Positions 13,917-20,258 of a stretch of DNA of 26,541 bases are shown piece after piece (position 1 is the first letter of the stretch; the number at the start of each line of letters is the position of its first letter). The DNA comes from a virus: IMG/VR virus record IMGVR_UViG_3300036828_000512, positions 1 to 26,541 of that record, one strand, 5' to 3'. The position numbers and the translations under genes were made by a program. The notes beneath the pieces are model-generated. The model was not told the DNA's origin. It did not search any database and saw only the letters and a program-made list of their open reading frames with translations.

Positions 13917-14215
13917 TGCTGCACCACCTGCTCGGGGGCGTAGCCGAGGGCGGCCATGCACTCGTTGTAGATCCCCTGCTGCGCGTTGTGGGTATTGGAG
14001 GCGCGCACCGCCGAGGCGATGACGACAAAGGCCAGACCGCCCATCGCAAAGCCGCCGCCGGGCTCGGTGGCGCGGGCGGTTTGCTTGCACTCGAAGCTGT
14101 CGCGGGCGAATTCGGTCGGGACGGCGCCGGGTTTGGTCCAGCTGTAGCCGGGGGCTGGGGCGACGCAGCCCGACAGTAGGGTCAGCGTGACGCCGGCGGC
14201 GATTAGGGTACGCAT
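13913..14215 (-). CDS. lipoprotein, first gene of the CtrA-like operon
   Basis: A 100-aa protein with a type II signal peptide: MRTLIAAGVTLTLLSGC, lipobox LSGC with Cys17. The mature part contains one further hydrophobic Gly-rich stretch (GGGFAMGGLAFVVIASAV) and a short C-terminal domain with a Cys (YNECMAALGY). It probably sits in the outer or inner membrane facing the periplasm; superinfection exclusion or lysis functions are possible but unsupported. A good GAGGAG lies upstream. It heads the operon downstream of a long structured leader. Confidence 0.75.
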   Translation of the reverse strand: MRTLIAAGVTLTLLSGCVAPAPGYSWTKPGAVPTEFARDSFECKQTARATEPGGGFAMGGLAFVVIASAVRASNTHNAQQGIYNECMAALGYAPEQVVQQ

Positions 14216-14417
14216 TGGGTGTATGCTCCTCGGGGTTTGGTCTGCGGTTGAGCTCAGACCGACCGGCGTCGCTCCCCGCTGCATTGATGGGCCTGGGGAC
14301 GGGCTCAAACCGTCGCCAGTGACAGGCCGAAGGGGACAATCTCGGGGACCCCGGTCACTCGGGGCGAATTCCCCGAGCCCTCGCGAGTGTCCGCGGGGGA
14401 GCGGCGTCAATCCGTCA
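14216..14417 (-). promoter_or_regulatory. long structured leader of the lipoprotein/CtrA-like operon
   Basis: About 200 nt separate the presumed transcription start (near 14417) from the lipoprotein ATG. Two stem-loops stand out: CTCGGGG-N6-CCCCGAG at 14358-14377, and a nested pair with GGCCTG/CAGGCC (14290-14295 with 14323-14328) enclosing GACGG/CCGTC (14298-14314). No open frame of coding character is seen, so regulation at RNA level is possible. Confidence 0.4.
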
Positions 14418-14423
14418 CCCGGT

Positions 14424-14452
14424 TATATACGGTTTTAACCGTGTGCTTGCAA
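14424..14452 (-). promoter_or_regulatory. sigma70-type promoter with internal operator (lipoprotein/CtrA-like operon)
   Basis: On the minus strand TTGCAA (14452-14447) and TATATA (14429-14424) are separated by 17 bp. The spacer contains the inverted repeat CGGTT-AA-AACCG (14441-14430) abutting the -10 hexamer. The neighbouring operon's promoter has a near-identical element at the same place. Confidence 0.7.
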
Positions 14453-14454
14453 GA

Positions 14455-14544
14455 CTAAATTAAGCCTAGCGTCCACAGCTGCGCGACGACGACGCCGAGC
14501 ACCAAGGCGGCGGCGATCACCCAGGCCAGCAGCCGGCGGTTCAT
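14455..14544 (-). CDS. 29-aa single-span membrane peptide
   Basis: MNRRLLAWVIAAALVLGVVV and nine more residues: one transmembrane helix with a positive N-terminus. The ATG overlaps the TGA of the SciP-like gene (ATGA), so it is probably translated by coupling. A longer frame to 14658 is a shadow of the SciP gene. Its TAG lies only a few bases upstream of the next operon's -35 box. The function is unknown; small single-span peptides often modulate membrane proteins. Confidence 0.5.
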   Translation of the reverse strand: MNRRLLAWVIAAALVLGVVVAQLWTLGLI

Positions 14545-14813
14545 TCGCTCGGCGGCCGGCGCGGGCGGCCGCGGCGGCGCTCCTTGAAGGGCTGCGGGGC
14601 CGGCTTGCGGGTCACCCGCAAACCGGGGACGCCGCGCAGCTTGAAGGCGGCCAGCCATTGGGCGAGCTCGTCCTCGCTGAGCTCATAGCGGCGGCAGGCC
14701 TCCGCGGTGGTGATCACGCCGGCGGTCACCGCCAAGAGCACCGCGGCCTTGAGGGGCGGTGTCCAGCGCCTGATCGGCGGCCGCGGCGGTTGTGGTGGGT
14801 CCTCGGGGGTCAT
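14541..14813 (-). CDS. SciP-like CtrA inhibitor (DUF1153)
   Basis: A 90-aa protein whose core (residues 14-70) matches DUF1153/SciP: RRWTPPLKAAVLLAVTAG, then EACRRYELSEDELAQWLAAF and GVPGLRVTRK. Host SciP reads RRW-x4-KAEVVAAV...L..EEACERY.L..EEF..W...GL.GLR.TR. In Caulobacter, SciP binds CtrA at promoters and blocks CtrA-activated transcription in G1. The C-terminus here is a basic Arg/Lys tail not usual in the host protein. ATG overlaps the RHH stop (ATGA). Together with the CtrA-like gene downstream it forms a phage copy of the CtrA/SciP pair. The family assignment rests on motif recall. Confidence 0.85.
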   Translation of the reverse strand: MTPEDPPQPPRPPIRRWTPPLKAAVLLAVTAGVITTAEACRRYELSEDELAQWLAAFKLRGVPGLRVTRKPAPQPFKERRRGRPRRPPSE

Positions 14814-15016
14814 TCCTTGCGCCGCCGGCCGGCCGGGCGGTATTCGCGATGACCGACGGCGGCTTGTAACCCGAGATTGAGCAGGTGCAACAGCGCGGCG
14901 AGTCGATCGGGCGGTCCCGGCTGGGTCTGCCGCCAGGCTTCCAGGCGCGCCAAAAACTCGTCGGGGACCTGCATCTCGATGCGGGTGCGGGGGCCGTACT
15001 GGCGGGGGCGGGGCAT
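14810..15016 (-). CDS. ribbon-helix-helix repressor-like protein
   Basis: A 68-aa protein with the Arc/CopG pattern: a beta strand RIEMQVP (12-18), helix FLARLEAWRQ, turn with PGPPDR and second helix LAALLHLLNLGLQA, then a basic tail. Such proteins bind as dimers to short inverted repeats through the strand. It is the first gene of the minus-strand SciP-like operon, and the promoter just upstream carries an operator in its spacer, so autoregulation is likely. The start ATG at 15016 leaves only about 4 nt after the expected transcription start, which points to a leaderless mRNA. Confidence 0.7.
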   Translation of the reverse strand: MPRPRQYGPRTRIEMQVPDEFLARLEAWRQTQPGPPDRLAALLHLLNLGLQAAVGHREYRPAGRRRKE

Positions 15017-15026
15017 ATCGCCCGGT

Positions 15027-15054
15027 AATCTACGGATTAAACCGGGCTAGTCAA
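15027..15054 (-). promoter_or_regulatory. promoter with internal operator (RHH/SciP-like operon)
   Basis: On the minus strand TTGACT (15054-15049), a 16-bp spacer and TAGATT (15032-15027). The spacer holds CGGTT-TA-ATCCG (15044-15033), directly adjacent to the -10 box. It differs by two bases from the operator in the promoter at 14424-14452. Confidence 0.65.
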
Positions 15055-15068
15055 ATCGCTAACCAACA

Positions 15069-15088
15069 AAGGGACGGAGTCCGCCCTT
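15069..15088 (+). promoter_or_regulatory. hairpin over the portal ribosome-binding site
   Basis: AAGG-g-a-CGGA-g-TCCG-c-CCTT forms an imperfect palindrome covering GGAG (15076-15079) and the TTG start of the portal gene at 15087. Folding could limit translation. Confidence 0.4.
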
Positions 15089-16853
15089 GGCCGACCTCGC
15101 GACTTTCAATGCCTCGGCTTCGATCGAAGAGCGCGAGGATTTGGGGACCGGGCCGGAGGCGGTCTGGCTGTTTTGGGACACCCAGCTCGGGCTCGCCGAG
15201 AAGGAGGACAAGGATTGGATCGAGCGCGGCCGCAAGATCGTCGACCGCTACCGCGACGAGCGCGACGCCAACGAGCAACGCACTGCAAAATATAACATTT
15301 TATGGTCGAACGTTGAGGTCCTCAAGCCGGTGCTCTACGGGCGGACGCCAAAACCGGACGTCTCGCGCCGCCACAAGGACACCGCCGACCCGGCCGCCAA
15401 TCTCGGCGCCGACATCCTCGAACGGTCGCTGACCTGGGAGGACGACATCGAGGAGCTCGACACGGTGCTGCAGGCCGTCGTCGAGGACCGGCTGTTGCCC
15501 GGCCGCGGGACGGCGCGGGTGTTCTACGAGTACGAGCTCGGCGAATCGGAGGAGGACGAGGAGGGCGAGCCCGACGAGGAGGGCAACCCGGCGACCTTTC
15601 AGCCGGTGGTCGCCGAACGGGCGCCGGTGCGCTACGTGTTTTGGGAAGACTATCGCGAGACGCCGGCAAGAACTGAGACTGAGATCTGGTGGAAGGCCTA
15701 TCGCAGTTACTTGACCCGCAATGAACTCGTTGATCGCTTTGGATCCGAGAAGGGCAAGAAATGCGAGCTCGATTACACGCCGACCGGGGTCGACACCGAC
15801 AACACCAAGCAGGGACCGCTCGCCGATAACTTCAAAAAGGCGACGGTGTGGGAGATTTGGGACAAGAAGGAAAAAAAGGCCGTCTGGCATGCCAAGGGCT
15901 ACAGCGACGGGCCGCTCGACGAGAAATCCGACCCGCTCGAACTGCCCGGCTTTTTCCCGTCGCCGCCGTGTCTGAGATCGACCACGACCAACGAGCAGCG
16001 CGTCCCGGTGGCCGATTATGTCGAGTATCAAGACCAGGCGATGGAGCTCGACACGCTGACGAGCCGCATCGAAAAACTGACCCGGGCACTCAAGGTCGCC
16101 GGCGTCTATGCCGGGTCGGAAAAGGCGGTCCTCCAGCAGCTGGTCGATGATTCGAGCGACAACAAATTGATCCCGGTCGAGGATTGGGCCGGGTTCGCCG
16201 GCGACAAGGGCGGGCTCAACGGGCTGATCCAGTGGCTGCCGGTCGAGCAGATCGCTCGCGTATTGATCCAGCTCTACGACGCCCGCGAGCGCCTATTGCG
16301 GATCATCTACCAGACCACCGGAATCGCCGACATTCTGCGCGGCGAGACCAACCCGACCGAGACCCTCGGCGCCCAGCAGCTGAAAACGCAGTTCGCGACG
16401 CGCCGCATCACCAAGGCGCAAAAGGACGTGGCGCGCTTTGCCCGCGATCTGTTGCGGCTGCGCGGTGCGGTCATGGCGCGGCATTTCTCGCCCTCGACCT
16501 TGGCGCTGATGTCGGGTTTGCCCGAGCCGATGCCGGCGTTGCCGCCGCCGCCACCGATGCTGGTGCCGGCACCGGCCTCGCCGATCCCCGGCGGCCCGGT
16601 CGGGGCGCAGGCGGCGATCGGGGCGATGGGGGGAGCTGCTGGGGGAGGACCACCGGCGCCGGCGGCGGGGGGTGGGCCGCCGGCGCCGCCTATGCCAGGC
16701 GGGCCCGCAGGCGTACCGCCACGACCCCCCGGCGGCCCTGGGCCCCCGGCGGCCGCCGGCGTTTCCCCGGTACCTGGAGCCCGCCTGGCACCCGATGGGC
16801 GGCACTACGTGCCCGACCCCAGGCGCCCAGGCAAATACCTGATGGTCGCCTAG
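15087..16853 (+). CDS. phage portal protein, N-terminal and central part
   Basis: A 588-aa portal protein of podovirus type, forming the ring through which DNA is packaged. Typical features: KYNILWSNVEVLKPVLYGRT near residue 70, the TLTSRIEKLTRALKVAGVYA segment, the LYDARERLLRIIYQTTGIAD and DILRGETNPTETLGAQQLK motifs near 400-430, and HFSPSTLALMSGLPEPMPAL near 466. After residue 485 it becomes a 100-aa Pro/Gly/Ala-rich tail. The C-terminal IDIE-x-DST domain usual in this group is absent and is found in the gene at 20316. It uses a TTG start with GGAG inside a hairpin. It begins the structural module. Confidence 0.85.
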   Translation: MADLATFNASASIEEREDLGTGPEAVWLFWDTQLGLAEKEDKDWIERGRKIVDRYRDERDANEQRTAKYNILWSNVEVLKPVLYGRTPKPDVSRRHKDTADPAANLGADILERSLTWEDDIEELDTVLQAVVEDRLLPGRGTARVFYEYELGESEEDEEGEPDEEGNPATFQPVVAERAPVRYVFWEDYRETPARTETEIWWKAYRSYLTRNELVDRFGSEKGKKCELDYTPTGVDTDNTKQGPLADNFKKATVWEIWDKKEKKAVWHAKGYSDGPLDEKSDPLELPGFFPSPPCLRSTTTNEQRVPVADYVEYQDQAMELDTLTSRIEKLTRALKVAGVYAGSEKAVLQQLVDDSSDNKLIPVEDWAGFAGDKGGLNGLIQWLPVEQIARVLIQLYDARERLLRIIYQTTGIADILRGETNPTETLGAQQLKTQFATRRITKAQKDVARFARDLLRLRGAVMARHFSPSTLALMSGLPEPMPALPPPPPMLVPAPASPIPGGPVGAQAAIGAMGGAAGGGPPAPAAGGGPPAPPMPGGPAGVPPRPPGGPGPPAAAGVSPVPGARLAPDGRHYVPDPRRPGKYLMVA

Positions 16854-19055
16854 ATGTCGGAAGATCGGGACCCGACCCTGATCCCGGTCGATCACGACCC
16901 GTTTGCCGATCCGAACGCGCCGCGCTGGGATCTCGCTGGCGCCCTCGCCGGCACCAGCCAGCCTGGCTATTTCGGGCAGATCGGCCAGGACATCAGCGAT
17001 TTCTGGCAGCACCCGCTGACCCATGTGCAGGGGCGGCTGGGCGATATCGGCCAGTCGTTTGTCGACGTCGCCAAGGGCGGGTTGCAGCACCAGGCCGAGC
17101 TCACCGGGGCGGATTATTCGAACCAGCCATTGGTCGGGGTCGGTGCGGGCGGCGAGCTCACCGGCCGCATACCGGCATTGGCCGAGATCGTGCGCAGCGG
17201 CATGGCCGGGCCGGTGCCGGGCGGTGGGGCCGGCGGGGTCGTGCTGGGTGCGGGACCACGCATGGGCCGCGGTGCGGGCGAGCTCGAAACGCCGATCGGC
17301 GACACGCTCAAGGCCAGCCAGTTCGCCCAGGACCTGCGGGCCCAGCATCTGGAGCGCGAGGGCGGGTTGCCGCTCTCCGGGGCCACCCAACCGGTCAGCC
17401 CACCGCCGCACATCCAGACGCCCGAGGATATGGACGCGCTGGTCAACCACTACGCCGATCTGGCGCAGGGAGGGGCTGCGGCGCGCAACTGGTACCAGGA
17501 ATCGGGGCGCTCGATCCTGTCGCACGCCGGCGATCCCGAGGCCGCTGACCGCTTTGCCGCGGCACTCGCCGGGACCAGCCCGCAGACCGATGTCGCCGGC
17601 AATGCAGCGCAGGCGGTCAAGGCTTGGAACCAGGCGATGGCCGGCGAGCCGGCGTTGACGGCCGGGCGCTATCCCAATGTGATGGGGGCGCGGGTCGCGC
17701 AGTACCTGCAGGAGGGCCAGCCGGTCACCGGCGAGAAGATCGGCCCGTTCATGTCGGCCCTCGGGGCCGAGTGGAACCCCGATTTCAACCACGCCTTTGT
17801 CAATGACATTTGGAACATGCGGGCGCTCGGCTACCCGCACCCCGAGGGCCGGCTCAAGGGCCCGGCGAACATCAACGGCGCCGACTACTACAACGCGACG
17901 CCGAGCTTGGGGCAGCACAACTTTGCCCGCATCGTCGCCGATCGCGCCTCCGATGTGCTGAAGGACCGCACCGGGCTCGATTGGGAGCCGCAGCAGGTCC
18001 AGGCGGCGGCTTGGGCCGGCATCAAGTCGCAGACCGAGGGCACGCCCGCCGGCGAGGCGGCGTTCAATTTCGCCGACGCGCTGCGCCAGCGCTACGCGCA
18101 GCAGAGCTGGGAAAGCGCCCCCGGCGAGACGACGGCGCACATGCCGGAATTTCACCAGGCCGCACCGATCGATCAGCAGGCCTACCACACCGCGATCCGC
18201 GGGGTATTGGAGGACGAGCAGGGCCGCGATCTGATCTCGCAGCATTTCGGGCTGTTGACCGGGCCCTCGTTCGAGGGGCCGGGGGTGTTCGAGGGCCAGG
18301 TCCGGCCGGGCAGCCAGGCGCAGACCGTCACCGGGCCGGCGCCGGGGTCGTTTTTGCAGGGTGTCGACCCGGCGACTCGCGATCTGTTGACTGCCGCCGA
18401 GGCAACCCGCGGGCTGCTACTGCGTCAGGACGCCTCGGCCTGGCATCAGCCGGTGTTCAAGGCATCCTTGAAGCCGGGCGATGCCAACATGGTCGATGTC
18501 GATGCCGGGCGGCCACTGACAACCAGCGAGGCGCAGGCCGCGGTCGAGGCGATGCACAAGGCCTCGGGGTCGGATTTTTTCTCGCCGATCGCCACGCAGA
18601 ACGGGTTTCGTTTTTTGAACGTCCCCGAGGTCTCAGGCATCAAGAACGTTGATTTTCACAAATACGTTGAAAAAGCCCTGCAAGATGACAGATTGCCTGA
18701 TGCCGAGCCGCAGAAGGCGTTTGCCGATTCCGGCTATATCCCGAACAACTGGAAGGAGCAGCCGGGTGGGCAAGGTTACTTGGAAGCCATCGCCGGGACC
18801 GGACGACCCGATCTGGAAAGAAGGGCCTCGCAGCTACTCGCCACATTGGGGCCGCGCGTATCTGAAGTCGAAGAACACTTCGCCCAAACCCACGGATGGA
18901 CCCCCGACCGATCAACCCGGATCTGGGAGCACTCCCCGCAAATCCAGCAATACGGCGGAATGAACCGTTTGCCCGAGCCGCCGCGGCCCTGGGAGGGCGG
19001 CGCGCCGCGCCTGGTCCCGGTCGATCACGACCCGTTTGCCGCACCCGGAGGGTAG
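16854..19055 (+). CDS. large virion-associated protein with DUF7178-like domain and repeated VPVDHDPF termini
   Basis: A 733-aa protein starting immediately after the portal stop. It begins MSEDRDPTLIPVDHDPFA and ends LVPVDHDPFAAPGG; the repeat is encoded by an identical 27-bp stretch at both ends. Residues about 200-430 resemble a phage domain I believe to be DUF7178: RNWYQESG, then TSPQT, FVNDIWNMRALGYP and QQVQAAAWAGIKSQ. Its function is unknown to me. Location beside portal genes and size suggest an internal or ejected virion protein. An antisense frame of 650 codons over this gene is a shadow. Confidence 0.8.
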   Translation: MSEDRDPTLIPVDHDPFADPNAPRWDLAGALAGTSQPGYFGQIGQDISDFWQHPLTHVQGRLGDIGQSFVDVAKGGLQHQAELTGADYSNQPLVGVGAGGELTGRIPALAEIVRSGMAGPVPGGGAGGVVLGAGPRMGRGAGELETPIGDTLKASQFAQDLRAQHLEREGGLPLSGATQPVSPPPHIQTPEDMDALVNHYADLAQGGAAARNWYQESGRSILSHAGDPEAADRFAAALAGTSPQTDVAGNAAQAVKAWNQAMAGEPALTAGRYPNVMGARVAQYLQEGQPVTGEKIGPFMSALGAEWNPDFNHAFVNDIWNMRALGYPHPEGRLKGPANINGADYYNATPSLGQHNFARIVADRASDVLKDRTGLDWEPQQVQAAAWAGIKSQTEGTPAGEAAFNFADALRQRYAQQSWESAPGETTAHMPEFHQAAPIDQQAYHTAIRGVLEDEQGRDLISQHFGLLTGPSFEGPGVFEGQVRPGSQAQTVTGPAPGSFLQGVDPATRDLLTAAEATRGLLLRQDASAWHQPVFKASLKPGDANMVDVDAGRPLTTSEAQAAVEAMHKASGSDFFSPIATQNGFRFLNVPEVSGIKNVDFHKYVEKALQDDRLPDAEPQKAFADSGYIPNNWKEQPGGQGYLEAIAGTGRPDLERRASQLLATLGPRVSEVEEHFAQTHGWTPDRSTRIWEHSPQIQQYGGMNRLPEPPRPWEGGAPRLVPVDHDPFAAPGG
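16882..16908 (+). repeat. 27-bp direct repeat, copy 1
   Basis: Identical to 19015-19041. It encodes the PVDHDPFA peptide near the N-terminus of the 733-aa protein. Confidence 0.9.
19015..19041 (+). repeat. 27-bp direct repeat, copy 2
   Basis: Identical to 16882-16908. It encodes PVDHDPFA at the very C-terminus of the same protein, just before its stop. Confidence 0.9.
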
Positions 19056-19056
19056 A

Positions 19057-19242
19057 TTGGAGTTCGGCGACGTGATGTGGCCGCTGCTCTTGCTCGCCGT
19101 CGGCTTTGCCTGCGAGCGCATGGGCTATGCCCGCGGGCGGGCCGAGGCTTGCCGGTTCTTTATGCGGTCCTTTGACGATGCGGAGAGCGGCGTTTATCGG
19201 CCTTTCCGAGGAGGAGCCCCGTACAGCGAGGGAGAGGGTTGA
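19057..19242 (+). CDS. small membrane-anchored protein
   Basis: A 61-aa protein with one hydrophobic helix near the N-terminus (MWPLLLLAVGFACERMGYARG) and a soluble C-terminus. The TTG at 19057 is preferred because GGAGGG (19047-19052) sits at suitable spacing; ATG 19075 is an alternative. Its TGA overlaps the next ATG. It is located among virion genes; the role is unknown. Confidence 0.6.
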   Translation: MEFGDVMWPLLLLAVGFACERMGYARGRAEACRFFMRSFDDAESGVYRPFRGGAPYSEGEG

Positions 19243-19472
19243 TGGCGACAATGCAAGATCTCGTCGGGGTCGGCATGCCGGCGCAAAAGGCCCGATTGCT
19301 CGGCAGCGACGGGCAGAACGGGGCGAAGATTGTCGAGCTCGCCGGTGTCGGCTTCTCGATGGCGCAGGCCAAATTGCTCGCCACCGACGCGCCGGGGACC
19401 AAACCGCCGCCGATGGCGCTGCTGATCCGGGCCGGGATGCCGGCACCCCAGGCCATGCGCCTCGGGGTCTAG
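19242..19472 (+). CDS. small protein with three GxGMPAQxAxLLG-type repeats
   Basis: A 76-aa protein composed of three related motifs: GVGMPAQKARLLG (9-21), GVGFSMAQAKLLA (36-48) and RAGMPAPQAMRLG (63-75), spaced 27 residues apart. Similar G-(M/V)-P-x-x-x-A-x-x-L motifs occur in small phage structural proteins near capsid genes. ATG 19242 overlaps the upstream TGA; a TTG at 19239 is also possible. A Rho-independent-like hairpin follows at 19613. Confidence 0.65.
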   Translation: MATMQDLVGVGMPAQKARLLGSDGQNGAKIVELAGVGFSMAQAKLLATDAPGTKPPPMALLIRAGMPAPQAMRLGV

Positions 19473-19481
19473 CCCGCGAGG

Positions 19482-19513
19482 GGAGAGGCCAGCCTTGCGG
19501 TTGACCTCCCCCC
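19482..19513. terminator. GC-rich hairpin downstream of the repeat-motif gene
   Basis: GGGGAG (with AGG) and CCTCCCC flank a short loop between converging small genes. There is no U tract in either direction, so termination is uncertain. Confidence 0.3.
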
Positions 19514-19515
19514 TG

Positions 19516-19593
19516 CTAACGGCGCACGGTGATCTTGACGCTCACGCGCACGGTCACCATGATCCGCAGCAGGAGTTTGCGATGGTGCTTCAT
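19516..19593 (-). CDS. 25-aa cationic peptide with strong ribosome site
   Basis: On the minus strand AAGGAGG lies 5 nt before an ATG opening a 25-codon frame, MKHHRKLLLRIMVTVRVSVK plus ITVRR, ending in TAG. It is strongly basic, with alternating Val residues that suggest a beta strand or amphipathic peptide. No homologue is recognised. The excellent ribosome site and placement between hairpins argue it may be translated; its small size argues for caution. Confidence 0.4.
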   Translation of the reverse strand: MKHHRKLLLRIMVTVRVSVKITVRR

Positions 19594-19612
19594 CGCTTCC
19601 TCCTTCGCAGGT

Positions 19613-19644
19613 GCCAGCCCCACAACGGCTGGCATTTGCGTTTT
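19613..19644 (+). terminator. Rho-independent-like terminator
   Basis: GCCAGCC (19613-19619) and GGCTGGC (19627-19633) form a perfect 7-bp stem followed by ATTTGCGTTTT. It probably ends transcripts from the genes upstream. Confidence 0.6.
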
Positions 19645-19658
19645 AGCCCGAGGGTTGA

Positions 19659-20141
19659 TTGATGGCGAGCCTGCCGCCGATTCCCGCCAAGCCGGATGAC
19701 CGGCTCGAAACCCGCGCCGAATACGAGACCCGGCGTGCGGTTATTGCGACGCACCGCCAGATGACCGACCAGTTTCTGGCGTGGATGAAAAAAAACCCCC
19801 AACCAGGTGGGGGTTTTCCGTTTTGGGGGAAGTTGGAAAACTTCTTTCCGGCAACGAGGTCGCCGCTGCGGCGGTCCTCGGCCAAGATCCTCGGGCGGCG
19901 TGCCGGTGTCGCGATCTTCGACGACTCCGACTTGGTCCCCGTCCCGATCACGCTGATGCCGGACTGGCGCCTCTATCCCCGGCCCGAAGACGACGAGGCG
20001 GCGTCAGTCCGCCTCGCCGATCGGCGTCGCAGCCATGCTGCGCGCTACCCGCAGTTTTTCGCGCATCAGTTCGAGATCACGCTGCCCGAGAGCGCCCCTG
20101 GCGACACCGGGTGGGTAGTGGAAGATCGCCGCCTCCCATAG
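19659..20141 (+). CDS. hypothetical protein with a terminator inside its frame
   Basis: A 160-aa frame beginning MASLPPIPAKPDDRLETRAE. The first 45 residues and residues 75-115 (AIFDDSDLVPVPITLMPDWR) have normal codon use. Between them lies a perfect terminator hairpin (19788-19821), translated as KKNPQPGGGF. The last 46 codons overlap the convergent gene at 20004-20231. It could be a real gene subject to attenuation or a decayed one. Function unknown. Confidence 0.45.
   Translation: MMASLPPIPAKPDDRLETRAEYETRRAVIATHRQMTDQFLAWMKKNPQPGGGFPFWGKLENFFPATRSPLRRSSAKILGRRAGVAIFDDSDLVPVPITLMPDWRLYPRPEDDEAASVRLADRRRSHAARYPQFFAHQFEITLPESAPGDTGWVVEDRRLP
19788..19821. terminator. strong bidirectional Rho-independent terminator
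   Basis: A8-CCCCC (19788-19800), loop AACCAGGT and GGGGG-TTTT (19809-19817). Read on the minus strand the stem is followed by eight T, so it best serves the minus gene at 20004-20231. On the plus strand it has TTTTCCGTTTT. Confidence 0.8.
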
Positions 20142-20231
20142 CGCGGCCGCCTTGACGTAATCGAGCTCCATCTCGGCCCGCCGCGCGGCGCTGCGATAGT
20201 CCGCTGTCGTTTGCGGGGTCTGCTGGGTCAT
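20004..20231 (-). CDS. small helical protein with its own operator-controlled promoter
   Basis: A 75-aa helical protein, MTQQTPQTTADYRSAARRAE and onward, with tetratricopeptide-like spacing (YVKAAALWEAAI) and a charged C-terminal helix. I do not recognise the family. The start at 20231 has AGGAG upstream; ATG 20276 would begin inside the operator palindrome. It is a single minus-strand gene among plus structural genes, with its own promoter (20259-20287) and terminator (19788-19821), so it looks like an independently inserted unit. Confidence 0.6.
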   Translation of the reverse strand: MTQQTPQTTADYRSAARRAEMELDYVKAAALWEAAIFHYPPGVARGALGQRDLELMREKLRVARSMAATPIGEAD

Positions 20232-20258
20232 CACCTGTGCTCCTGTTGCCTCCCCCCA

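Noticed and set aside
14298-14314. tRNA T-arm-like element on the minus strand (GACGG-TTTGAGC-CCGTC)
   Set aside because: No matching acceptor or anticodon arm can be folded upstream; it is treated as part of the leader stem-loop.
14435-14463. CtrA full site TTAA-N7-TTAA at the operon promoter
   Set aside because: Two TTAA tetramers are present (14435-14438 and 14460-14463), but 21 bp separate them instead of 7.
16184-17548. 454-codon plus-strand ORF
   Set aside because: A frame-shifted shadow spanning the portal and the next gene; its composition is Arg/Ala/Gly-rich without motifs.
16293-18245. 650-codon minus-strand ORF
   Set aside because: It lies antisense to the portal and the 733-aa protein, both with recognisable motifs and proper junctions; high-GC codon bias opens the opposite frame.
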